Below, one piece after another: positions 1 through 7,027 of a stretch of DNA of 9,915 bases. Numbering within the stretch: position 1 is the first letter of the stretch; every line of letters starts with the position of its first letter. The DNA is from Actinomycetes bacterium (lineage in GTDB: Bacteria; Actinomycetota; Thermoleophilia; Solirubrobacterales; JACPNS01), in assembly GCA_023404495.1 (NCBI GenBank), contig JAEYBE010000029.1, positions 1-9,915 on the forward strand, written 5' to 3'. Under the pieces are notes generated by a model. The model was not told where the DNA came from. It saw only the letters and a program-made list of their open reading frames with translations, and did not search any database. A program made the position numbers and the translations under genes.

Positions 1-1818
1 ATTGCCGTCGACATCATGGGCGGCGGGGCGAAGCAGGGAGCTTCGACGATCACCCAGCAGTTCGTCAAGAACGCACTTGCGGCTCAGAATCAGCGAACGG
101 TGATGCAGAAGCTGCGCGAGGTGGCGCTCGCCTACCACCTTGAACAGCAGTGGACCAAGGACAAGATCCTCACCGAGTACCTCAACGCGATCTACTTCGG
201 TAACGGTGCCTACGGAATCGAGTCGGCGGCCGAAACCTATTTCGGCACAGCCCACCCGGGATGCGCTCCGCATTGTGCTCGCCGCCTGCTGCCGTGGGAA
301 GCCGCGATGCTCGCTGGTGTGATCGCCTCGCCGAGCGCCTATGACCCGGTGGTCTATCCCGGCGCGGCGACCGACCGGCGCAATCTCGTGCTGCTCAACA
401 TGTACAACCAGGGCCTGATCACACGGGAGATCTACGACCAGGGCAAGATCCAAGCGGTGCCCACGGCCGATGAGATCACCCGCCCCAAGGAGGAGTCGGC
501 GGCGCCCTACTTCTCGACGTTCGTGCGCCAGCAACTGGTCGACCGCTACGGAGCCGGCACCGCCTTCGGTGGCGGGCTCAAGGTCCACACAACGTTGGAC
601 CTGGACATGCAGACCGCCGCGCAGAACGCGGTCGAGTCGACGCTGCCATACGGTGGGCCGAGCGCGGCCCTTGTGGCGATCGAAAACAAGACCGGCAAGA
701 TTCGCGCGGTCTACGGCGGCAGCGACTATGAGGCGCGCCCGTTCAACCTGGCCACGCAGGGCAAGCGCCAGCCGGGGTCGTCTTTCAAGCCTTTCACCTT
801 GGTTGCCGCTCTGCGCAAGGGCTACGGGCTCGGTTCGACGTGGAAATCGGCTGAGATCGGCAAGGCCGGCAGTGGCACGCTGATCAAGAACTACGACGAC
901 GCCTACCTCGGATCAACGAGCCTGCTCAACGCGACAACGACCTCCGACAACACCGCTTACGTTCGCGTCGGCTGGCAGGTCGGAGTCAACAAGATCGCCC
1001 GCCAGGCAAAGGCGATGGGCATCAGTACGCAGATCTCACGCAACACCGCGATGATCCTCGGTGGTCTGCGCGAGGGCGTCACCCCGCTCGAGATGGCTTA
1101 CGCCTACACCTCGATCGCAAATCAGGGTCGCAAACCGGTCGGCACACTTGCCCCCGACGACAACTCCCCGGTGGCAATCGACAAGGTCGTCCAGAACGGC
1201 AAGATCTTCCGTAAGCAGCGCGATCGCACCCGCTACGACCGCGTGTTCAGCCAGAACGTCGGACAGCAAGCCCAGGAGGCGATGCGCACCGTCGTCACCA
1301 GCGGTACCGGCGAGAAAGCCGACCCCGGGTTCTGGGTGGCCGGCAAGACCGGCACCACCGAGAACTATGGAGACGCATGGTTTGTCGGGTTCTCCGAGGA
1401 ACTCTCGGTCGCGATCTGGGTCGGCTACCCAGACAAGACAGTGCCGATGCTCGATCAATTCGGCGGCGAGCCGGTTGCCGGTGGCACGTTCCCATCATTG
1501 ATCTTCCGAAACTTCATCATTCAGGCGCACGCGGTCCTGGCGGCCCATCGCGCTGGCGACAAGGGTGCGACCGGCGACGTCTCGGGTCTGGTCGGCCCAC
1601 CTGACCTGAGCTCGTCAGGCAGCGGCGGCGACGGCGGTGACGACCAGGCCGGCAACGGCAACACCAACCGCGATCGCGGAAATCGCCACCAGAGCAACGA
1701 TCGTCCCCAGCAGCCCCAGGCGCCGCAGCAACCCGCCACTCCCCCGCCCAACAATGGCGGCAACAACGATGGCGGCGGGGCTGACGGCGGAGCAGGCGGA
1801 GCGGCGCCCGGCACCTGA
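1..1818 (+). CDS. Class A penicillin-binding protein (glycosyltransferase/transpeptidase), 5'-truncated
   Basis: Bifunctional peptidoglycan synthase acting outside the membrane: a GT51 domain polymerises lipid II and a transpeptidase cross-links the stem peptides. The frame is open from base 1, so the start, the membrane anchor and the first GT51 motifs lie outside the window; 605 residues remain. Visible GT51 signature: GASTITQQ (bases 40-63), then the YFG/EAAMLAG region. The transpeptidase shows all three catalytic motifs in order: SSFK with the nucleophilic serine (778-789), SDN (943-951) and KTGT (1345-1356). A Gly/Asn/Asp/Gln/Pro-rich tail of about 70 residues follows from about base 1603. 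The segment after YFG carries a short insertion with two cysteines (262-264 and 274-276). The stop lies one base from the convergent argH stop. The family call is very safe; the exact PBP1 paralogue cannot be told. Confidence 0.96.
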   Translation: MAVDIMGGGAKQGASTITQQFVKNALAAQNQRTVMQKLREVALAYHLEQQWTKDKILTEYLNAIYFGNGAYGIESAAETYFGTAHPGCAPHCARRLLPWEAAMLAGVIASPSAYDPVVYPGAATDRRNLVLLNMYNQGLITREIYDQGKIQAVPTADEITRPKEESAAPYFSTFVRQQLVDRYGAGTAFGGGLKVHTTLDLDMQTAAQNAVESTLPYGGPSAALVAIENKTGKIRAVYGGSDYEARPFNLATQGKRQPGSSFKPFTLVAALRKGYGLGSTWKSAEIGKAGSGTLIKNYDDAYLGSTSLLNATTTSDNTAYVRVGWQVGVNKIARQAKAMGISTQISRNTAMILGGLREGVTPLEMAYAYTSIANQGRKPVGTLAPDDNSPVAIDKVVQNGKIFRKQRDRTRYDRVFSQNVGQQAQEAMRTVVTSGTGEKADPGFWVAGKTGTTENYGDAWFVGFSEELSVAIWVGYPDKTVPMLDQFGGEPVAGGTFPSLIFRNFIIQAHAVLAAHRAGDKGATGDVSGLVGPPDLSSSGSGGDGGDDQAGNGNTNRDRGNRHQSNDRPQQPQAPQQPATPPPNNGGNNDGGGADGGAGGAAPGT

Positions 1819-1819
1819 G

Positions 1820-3184
1820 CTACTCGCCGGCCAGCGCCTTTCGCGCGGCGGCCAGCTGCACTTCCAAAGAACCCGACGCGGTCCCGCCCTGCGAGATCTT
1901 GCTCTCGAGCCAACCGTTTCCAGAAAGCAACTGGCGGTAGTCGTCTCCGAGCTGGTCGCTGAACTGCCCAAGCTCCTCGTCACTCAGTTCCGAGAGCTGC
2001 TTGCCGCTCTCAACGGCATGCCGCACGAGCGAGCCGACGATTCCGTGCGCCTCGCGGAAGGGCACCCCCTTGCGCACGAGTAGGTCCGCAATGTCAACCG
2101 CCGCAAGCATCTGGTCTGACGATGCTTCTGCCATTCGCTCACGCTTGAAGGTGATGCCCTCAAGCATCCCGGTCGCCGCATCCAGACAGAGATTGAGCGT
2201 GTCAACCGCGTCGAAGAGCGCCTCCTTGTCCTCCTGCATGTCCTTGTTGTAGGTGAGCGGCAGGCCGTGCATCACGCCATGAAGCGTCGTGAGGCTGGAA
2301 AGCACACGCGGCGCCTTGCCGCGTAGAAGCTCGGCGGCGTCGGGGTTCTTTTTCTGCGGCATCAGGCTCGATCCGGATGCGAAACCGTCGGAGACCTCCG
2401 CGAAACCAAACTCTTCGGACGACCAGAGCACGATCTCCGCGCCCAGGCGCGAGAGATGCGTAGCGCAGGTCGCCGCTGCGGAGAGGTAGTCGAGCACGAA
2501 ATCGCGATTGGCGACCGCGTCCATCGAGTTCGGCGCAACGCCTGCAAACCCGAGCTTCTCGGCGACCATCTCGCGGTCGGTCTCAAAGTTTGCGCCGGCC
2601 AGCGCCCCCGCGCCCAGCGGCAGCAGTGAGGCGGCCTCGACAACGTGGCCAAAGCGCGTGCGATCGCGCGAGAACATCCAGAAGTACGCGAGCAGATGGT
2701 GTCCGAGGTAGACCGACTGGGCGCGCTGCAAATGCGTGTAGCCGGGCATCGGGGCGTCCTTGTGTTCCTCGGCCTGCTTGAGCAGGGCCTCCATCAGCGC
2801 GTCGAGCCTGGCGATCGCGTCGGCCGCACGGCGGCGGGTGAACAATGAGACGTCGGTCGCAACCTGGTCATTACGCGAGCGCGCCGTGTGCAGCTTGGCT
2901 CCGGCGTCGCCGACCAGCTCGGTCAGGCGACGCTCGATCGCCATGTGGATGTCCTCGTCGTCGTCCTCAAACGGAAAGACGCCGGCATCGAGCTCCTTCT
3001 TGACGGCGGCAAGGCCAGTCTTGATCTCCTCAAGGTCGGCCGCGCTGATGATGTGCTTGGCCGCGAGCATCTCGGCGTGTGCGATCGAACCTTCGATGTC
3101 CTCTGGGTAGAGGCGCTGGTCGTATGAGAGCGAGGTGTTGATTGCCTTGAAGAGTTCGCTCTGCGGGTCCTCAAATCGTCCCAT
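1820..3184 (-). CDS. argH: Argininosuccinate lyase
   Basis: Last step of arginine synthesis: cleaves argininosuccinate to arginine and fumarate; a cytosolic homotetramer of the fumarase/aspartase superfamily. The 454 residues match the usual family length. Conserved blocks: TARSRNDQV (about 100-108), GYTHLQRAQ (148-156, with the histidine expected to act in acid/base catalysis), and the superfamily signature GSSLMPQKKNPD (271-282, on the mobile loop with the catalytic serine). The ATG shares one base with the TGA of the upstream aminotransferase gene (TGATG), and GAGGAGG at 3195-3201 lies 10 bases before it, so translation is probably coupled. It is the last gene of the minus-strand cluster. 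No argG is next to it, which is unusual but not rare. No missing key residue was seen. Confidence 0.97.
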   Translation of the reverse strand: MGRFEDPQSELFKAINTSLSYDQRLYPEDIEGSIAHAEMLAAKHIISAADLEEIKTGLAAVKKELDAGVFPFEDDDEDIHMAIERRLTELVGDAGAKLHTARSRNDQVATDVSLFTRRRAADAIARLDALMEALLKQAEEHKDAPMPGYTHLQRAQSVYLGHHLLAYFWMFSRDRTRFGHVVEAASLLPLGAGALAGANFETDREMVAEKLGFAGVAPNSMDAVANRDFVLDYLSAAATCATHLSRLGAEIVLWSSEEFGFAEVSDGFASGSSLMPQKKNPDAAELLRGKAPRVLSSLTTLHGVMHGLPLTYNKDMQEDKEALFDAVDTLNLCLDAATGMLEGITFKRERMAEASSDQMLAAVDIADLLVRKGVPFREAHGIVGSLVRHAVESGKQLSELSDEELGQFSDQLGDDYRQLLSGNGWLESKISQGGTASGSLEVQLAAARKALAGE

Positions 3185-4281
3185 CAGGAAATCGCCTCCT
3201 CAAGTGCGGCCACGGCGCGCTCGACATCCGAGCGGCGCATCGACGGATAAAAGGGCAGTGCCAGGGAGCGCGCCGCCACATCCTCGGCGACCGGAAAGTC
3301 GCCTTCGGCATATCCGTAGCGCTCGCGAAAGTACGGCTGCAGGTGAATCACCGGCATGTACGGCTTGCTCGAAACACCGACATTCTTCAAACGGCCGATC
3401 ACCTCGTCGCGGTCGATTCCCGTCGGCAACTGCACCACGTAGACGAACCAGCTGCGGCGCTCGGGTGAATTGTCGACTGCCGGAACGGTGACGCTGTCAA
3501 CCTGAGAGAGCAGCTCGCTGTACCAACCGGCGACCTGCGCCCGGTCGGCGAGCATTTGATCGAGCTTCTCGACCTGCGCGACGCCGATCGCGGCCGCGAC
3601 GTCCGAGAGCCGGTAGTTGAAACCCAGGCGGGTGTGATCGAGCCAGCCCATGTCCGGCGCGCGCCCCTGATTGCGCTCGGAGTCGATCCGCTCTTTGAAC
3701 TCTGCGGTCGGGCAGAGCACCATCCCGCCTTCTCCGGTCGCGATCTGCTTGTTTGGGTAGAAGCCGAGCACGGCCGCGTGACCACGGGTGCCGACCTGCC
3801 GACCCTCAGAATCGATCGCGCCGACCGCTTCGCAGGCGTCTTCGACAATCCAGAGCTTGTGATCGTCGGCGACCGCCTCGATCGCCGGCATGTCCGCTGC
3901 CGCGCCGAATAGGTGAACCGGCAGAATGCCGGTCGTCTTGGGCCCGACGGCGGCGCGGGCCTTCTTGGGGTCGAGATTCAGAGTCACCGGATCGATGTCT
4001 GCGAAGACCGGCGTTGCGTTCTCGTAGACCATCACGTTTGCCGAAGCGATGAAGCTCAGCGGAGAGGTGACGACCTCATCGCCTGCGGCCACGCCGGCAG
4101 CACGGATCGCCAGATGCAGTCCGGCGGTTCCGCTCGAAACTGCCGACGCATACGGCGCGCCGGTGGCCGCGCAAATCGCCTGCTCAAAACGCGGCAACAT
4201 CGGACCCAGCGAGAGCACGCCGCTGCCCAGCACCTCGGCAACCAGCTCCTGCTCGCGCTCGCCGATCTCCGGCCGCGCCAT
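3184..4281 (-). CDS. DegT/DnrJ/EryC1/StrS-family PLP aminotransferase
   Basis: Fold-type I PLP enzyme; characterised relatives mostly transfer an amino group to keto sugars linked to nucleotides (perosamine, PseC and ArnB types). From the ATG at 4281 it has 365 residues: GTAGLHLA (51-58, cofactor phosphate region), VEDACEAVGA (146-155, with the Asp that pairs with the pyridine nitrogen), YPNKQIATGEGG (175-186, Lys178 the predicted Schiff-base lysine) and GFNYRLSDVAAAIG (220-233). Start choice: GAGGTG (4288-4293) lies six bases before this ATG. Alternatives are GTG at 4290 and TTG at 4317. The TTG overlaps the cimA stop (TTGA), has GGGAG seven bases upstream (4325-4329) and would give 377 residues. 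The ORF can be opened further to 4455, but that part lies inside cimA and is not family-like. The substrate is unknown. No sugar-nucleotide genes are in view, so its place between cimA and argH is unexplained. Confidence 0.93.
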   Translation of the reverse strand: MARPEIGEREQELVAEVLGSGVLSLGPMLPRFEQAICAATGAPYASAVSSGTAGLHLAIRAAGVAAGDEVVTSPLSFIASANVMVYENATPVFADIDPVTLNLDPKKARAAVGPKTTGILPVHLFGAAADMPAIEAVADDHKLWIVEDACEAVGAIDSEGRQVGTRGHAAVLGFYPNKQIATGEGGMVLCPTAEFKERIDSERNQGRAPDMGWLDHTRLGFNYRLSDVAAAIGVAQVEKLDQMLADRAQVAGWYSELLSQVDSVTVPAVDNSPERRSWFVYVVQLPTGIDRDEVIGRLKNVGVSSKPYMPVIHLQPYFRERYGYAEGDFPVAEDVAARSLALPFYPSMRRSDVERAVAALEEAIS

Positions 4282-4313
4282 CGGCAGCACCTCGAGTGCG
4301 GGGACGGCGTCGT

Positions 4314-5933
4314 TCAACTCTGCTCTCCCGCGGCCTGCGAGCTTGTGTGCGCCGGTTGGCCATCGGCGCCCGGCTGCATTCCGTATTCGAGCGCGTCCAC
4401 GAGCGCCTGCCAGGAGGCCTCGATCACGTTCTCGGAAACGCCGATCGCGCCCCACGTGCTGTGGCCGTCGGAGGCGTCAAGCAGCACGCGGGTGACCGCG
4501 CCGGTACCCTTGGTTTCGTTGAGGATGCGGACCTTGAAGTTGACGAGGTCGATGTCTTTGAGGTGCGGGTAAGTCTCGCCGATCGCGTCGCGCAGCGCCT
4601 TGTCGAGCGCGTTGACCGGTCCGTTGCCCTCAGCCGTGCGCACGAAGCGCTCCCCGCCGACCCAGATCTTGATCGTGGCCTCGGTGCCCACCTTGCCGTC
4701 GGCATTCTTCTCAACGATCGTGCGCCAGCTCTCCAGCGTGAAGAGCGGCTCGTAGCTGCCGGTCTCCTTGCGGATCAGCAGGTCGAACGAGGCGTCGGCG
4801 GCCTCGAAGTGGTAGCCCTCAGCCTCGAGCTCTTTGACGCGTTCGACGACCTTGGCGGCGGTCTCGGAGTCGACGTCCAGCCCGGCCTCGTCGGCGCGCG
4901 CCTGCACGGTGCCACGTCCCGAGAGTTCGGAGATCAGGATGTTGCGGTCGTTTCCGACCTCGGCCGGATCGATGTGCTCGAAGGTCGAAGTGTCCTCAAG
5001 CATGCCGGCCACGTGCATCCCGCCTTTGTGTGCGAAGGCGTCGAGACCAACGTACGGCGCGGTGTTGTCCGGCTGCATATTGCAGATCTCATCGATCATG
5101 TGCGCCGTCTCGGTCAGGTGCGCGAGGCGGCTCGGATCGACGCACTGCAGGCCCATCTTGAGCTGTAGGTTCGGCAGGATCGTGATCAGGTTGGCATTGC
5201 CGGTGCGCTCGCCATATCCATTGACGGTGCCCTGCACGTGCGAAGCACCTGCCTCCACCCCGGCCAGCGAGTTCGCGACGCCGACGCCCGAGTCGTCGTG
5301 CGTGTGCACGCCGACGCGAACGCGCTCGCCCAGACGCTCGACGACCGAAGCCGTGGCAGCCGCGATCTGCGAGGGCATCATCGCACCGTTGGTGTCGCAG
5401 AGCACAACAGTCTCCGCGCCGCCGTCGGTTGCCGCCTCAAGGCACTGCATTGCGTAGCCGGGGTCGTTGTAGTAGCCGTCGAAGAAGTGCTCGGCGTCGT
5501 AGAGCACGCGCTTGCCTTCACCGCGCAGGAACTCGACCGACTCGGAGATCATCGAAAGGTTCTCTTCCCGACTGACCTTGGTCACTTTCTCAAGGTGCAG
5601 CGACCACGTCTTGCCGACGATCGTCGAAACCGGCGCAAACGATTCAACGAGTACGCGCAGCGCCTCGTCGTCCTCTGCGGCGACGCCTTTGCGGCGGGTC
5701 ATGCCGAAAGCGGCAACCACTGCGTTCTCGAAGGTCTCGTCCTTGAGCGCCTCAAAGAACTCGATCTCCTTCGGGTTGGAACTCGGGAATCCACCCTCGA
5801 TGAAGTGGAAACCGAGCGAATCGAGTGCGTGCGCGACGCGGATCTTCTCCTCGACCGACAGCGACATGCCCGGACCCTGCATGCCGTCACGCAGGGTGGT
5901 GTCGTATAGCTCTACTGCTGGCAGAAAACTCAT
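4314..5933 (-). CDS. cimA: Citramalate synthase (alpha-isopropylmalate synthase-like family)
   Basis: Predicted to condense pyruvate and acetyl-CoA to (R)-citramalate, the entry to threonine-independent isoleucine synthesis. The 539 residues have the two-part layout of the family. The N-terminal TIM barrel carries DTTLRDG (11-17), a metal-binding HTHDD (210-214), VNGYGERTGN (237-246) and HKGGMH (302-307). The C-terminal LeuA-type allosteric domain spans roughly 385-515, probably the site of isoleucine feedback. DTTLRDG is followed by MQGPG, not the EQSPG usual in 2-isopropylmalate synthase, and EGGFPSSNPKE (46-56) resembles the TIGR00977 citramalate group. The ATG is preceded by GAGGA (5941-5945) seven bases upstream. 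The last residues form a low-complexity Ala/Gln/Ser tail. Substrate preference is inferred from the subfamily; other acyl donors or keto acids are possible. Confidence 0.92.
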   Translation of the reverse strand: MSFLPAVELYDTTLRDGMQGPGMSLSVEEKIRVAHALDSLGFHFIEGGFPSSNPKEIEFFEALKDETFENAVVAAFGMTRRKGVAAEDDEALRVLVESFAPVSTIVGKTWSLHLEKVTKVSREENLSMISESVEFLRGEGKRVLYDAEHFFDGYYNDPGYAMQCLEAATDGGAETVVLCDTNGAMMPSQIAAATASVVERLGERVRVGVHTHDDSGVGVANSLAGVEAGASHVQGTVNGYGERTGNANLITILPNLQLKMGLQCVDPSRLAHLTETAHMIDEICNMQPDNTAPYVGLDAFAHKGGMHVAGMLEDTSTFEHIDPAEVGNDRNILISELSGRGTVQARADEAGLDVDSETAAKVVERVKELEAEGYHFEAADASFDLLIRKETGSYEPLFTLESWRTIVEKNADGKVGTEATIKIWVGGERFVRTAEGNGPVNALDKALRDAIGETYPHLKDIDLVNFKVRILNETKGTGAVTRVLLDASDGHSTWGAIGVSENVIEASWQALVDALEYGMQPGADGQPAHTSSQAAGEQS

Positions 5934-5938
5934 GTGTA

Positions 5939-5945
5939 CTTCCTC
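5939..5945 (-). promoter_or_regulatory. Shine-Dalgarno sequence of cimA
   Basis: The minus strand reads GAGGAAG, with the GAGGA core ending seven bases before the ATG at 5933. It fixes the cimA start and lies outside the possible paired region of the leader. Confidence 0.75.
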
Positions 5946-5963
5946 AATACTGGGACTTCAACG

Positions 5964-6040
5964 GACGATTACGAACTCCTGACGCTGGCCAAGCGCATGC
6001 AGCGCTGACCTTTGGCGCGGTCAGGCCTTGGTAATTCGTC
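5964..6040 (-). ncRNA. Possible structured leader RNA of cimA
   Basis: In the minus-strand transcript of the ilvE-cimA gap, 6040-6031 (GACGAATTAC) can pair with 5972-5964 (GTAATCGTC) with one bulged base. Inside it, 6025-6020 (CCTGAC) pairs with 5983-5978 (GTCAGG), so a long imperfect stem forms. The same strand at 6024-6019 (CTGACC) can instead close a local hairpin with 6010-6005 (GGTCAG, 8-nt loop). These two pairings exclude each other. A further small hairpin, AGCGC/GCGCT, sits at 6006-5992. No U-tract follows, so any control would more likely be translational or Rho-linked than an intrinsic attenuator. Pairings were found by eye in one sequence; there is no covariation support. Confidence 0.3.
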
Positions 6041-6062
6041 GGGTGAAGTTCTGGAAGTCCAC
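6021..6062 (-). CDS. Possible 13-codon leader ORF upstream of cimA
   Basis: A GTG at 6062 opens a frame reading MDFQNFTRRITKA, ending in TGA at 6023-6021. The codons include CGA CGA ATT in a row, all unfavoured in this GC-rich DNA, with one isoleucine and two threonines. The stop codon lies inside the 5' arm of the hairpins described for the leader, as in attenuator or leader-peptide systems. It has no Shine-Dalgarno sequence, but a TAGAAT box ends nine bases before the GTG, so a nearly leaderless start is conceivable. Short ORFs of this size occur by chance, so this is a hypothesis. Confidence 0.22.
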   Translation of the reverse strand: MDFQNFTRRITKA

Positions 6063-6071
6063 GAAGCTCGA

Positions 6072-6100
6072 ATTCTATACCTGTGCAGCGGGTTTGTCTG
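6072..6100 (-). promoter_or_regulatory. Candidate sigma70-type promoter for cimA
   Basis: The minus strand has CAGACA (6100-6095), 17 bases, then TAGAAT (6077-6072), with five of six matches to the -10 consensus and four of six to the -35. It overlaps the 3' end of ilvE (its TAG stop is the start of the -10) and would start transcription near 6062-6065. This would give cimA, the DegT gene and argH a promoter separate from that of leuB and ilvE. Found by eye; no experimental support. Confidence 0.35.
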
Positions 6101-7010
6101 CCGTGACGTAGTCGAGCCAGTGCTCGTATTCGGGCGCGCGGCCGTGCAGCGCGTCCTCGAACTTCGCCTGGAGCTGGCGCGTGACCGGGCCGGGCTCGCC
6201 GATCGTGTGATCGTCGATCACTCGCACCGGGACGAGCTCGGCGGCAGTGCCGGTCATGAAGACCTCGTCGGCGATCACCAGCTCGGTACGGGTCACGTCG
6301 CGGACGACGACCTCGTATCCGAGATCCCCGGCGATCTGCATGACGGCGTCGCGGTTGACGCCCTCGAGAATTGCCGAGTTGAGACCCGGCGTCGCGATCT
6401 CGCCATTGCGCACAACGAAGATGTTCTCGCCGGTGCCCTCGCAGACCATTCCGCGCTCATCGAGCAGGATCGCCTCCTGGTAGCCGGCGTGGTGCGCCTC
6501 GAGCTTGGCGAGGATCGAGTTGAGGTATTGGCCGCTGGCCTTTGACTGCGGGATGAAGCTGCGCGCAGACATGCGCTCCCAGGAGGAGATCATCGCGCGA
6601 ATGCCGTTCTTCTTGCCTTCGTCGCCGAGGTATGACGCCCACTCCCACGCCGAGATCGAGTACTCGATCTTCGAGTTGAGCGGGAAGAGGCCCATCTCGC
6701 CGTAGCCGCGGAACGCGAGCGGGCGGATGTAGCAATCGGTCAGGCCGTTCTTGACAACAACCTGCTTGGTCAGCTCGAGCAGCTCCTCGGCCGAGTACTC
6801 GAGGTCCATGTAATAGAGCTTGGCCGAGCGCACGAGTCGCTCCATGTGCGGGAGCCCGCGAAAGATCGCCGGACCCTTGGGCGTCTCGTAACAACGGACG
6901 CCCTCAAAAACTCCGGTGCCGTAGTGCAAGCCATGCGTGAGTACGTGTACGCGTGCCTCATCCCAAGGGACGAATTCACCGTTCTGCCAGATGTACTCAG
7001 TTGGCTCCAT
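6075..7010 (-). CDS. ilvE: Branched-chain amino acid aminotransferase
   Basis: Fold-type IV PLP enzyme that transfers the amino group between glutamate and the 2-keto acids of isoleucine, leucine and valine, the last step of all three pathways. The 311 residues are typical of the short IlvE class. Seen: HYGTGVFEGVRCY (29-41), SKASGQYLNS (156-165) with the PLP lysine at 157, EGTGENIF (191-198) and FMTGTAAELVPV (251-262). The start ATG has AAAGG (7018-7022) seven bases upstream. It follows leuB after 17 bases, so the two are probably cotranscribed. After its stop a 140-base gap precedes cimA. D-amino acid aminotransferase and aminodeoxychorismate lyase share the fold, but the length and motifs favour IlvE. 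Confidence 0.96.
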   Translation of the reverse strand: MEPTEYIWQNGEFVPWDEARVHVLTHGLHYGTGVFEGVRCYETPKGPAIFRGLPHMERLVRSAKLYYMDLEYSAEELLELTKQVVVKNGLTDCYIRPLAFRGYGEMGLFPLNSKIEYSISAWEWASYLGDEGKKNGIRAMISSWERMSARSFIPQSKASGQYLNSILAKLEAHHAGYQEAILLDERGMVCEGTGENIFVVRNGEIATPGLNSAILEGVNRDAVMQIAGDLGYEVVVRDVTRTELVIADEVFMTGTAAELVPVRVIDDHTIGEPGPVTRQLQAKFEDALHGRAPEYEHWLDYVTADKPAAQV

Positions 7011-7027
7011 TTGTTGACCTTTTCTTC

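Noticed and set aside
1220..1677. GCGATCGC octamers (1220-1227, 1670-1677 and two more in argH), like the cyanobacterial HIP1 repeat
   Set aside because: Only a few copies were seen, within coding codons. The abundance of GATCGC here is explained by frequent ATC codons before G and Asp/Ala/Arg codon choice.
4296..5168. Long plus-strand open frame (290 codons) antisense to cimA
   Set aside because: It lies wholly opposite cimA and the DegT start, its composition (Val/Asp/Arg/Leu-rich without motifs) is what antisense of a GC-rich gene gives, and there is no ribosome site or family match. Similar shadows opposite argH, ilvE, leuB and the exporter were dropped for the same reason.
5961..6020. 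In-frame continuation after the short leader ORF (a second stretch ending EFVIVR and a stop)
   Set aside because: The stretch between the two stops has no ATG, GTG or TTG start in frame, so it is not a translatable leader peptide on its own.
5934..6074. T-box or classical ilv attenuator upstream of cimA
   Set aside because: No T-box sequence (AGGGTGG...) and no U-tract terminator; the short ORF has a single isoleucine and no run of branched-chain codons. I kept only the weaker structural hypothesis.
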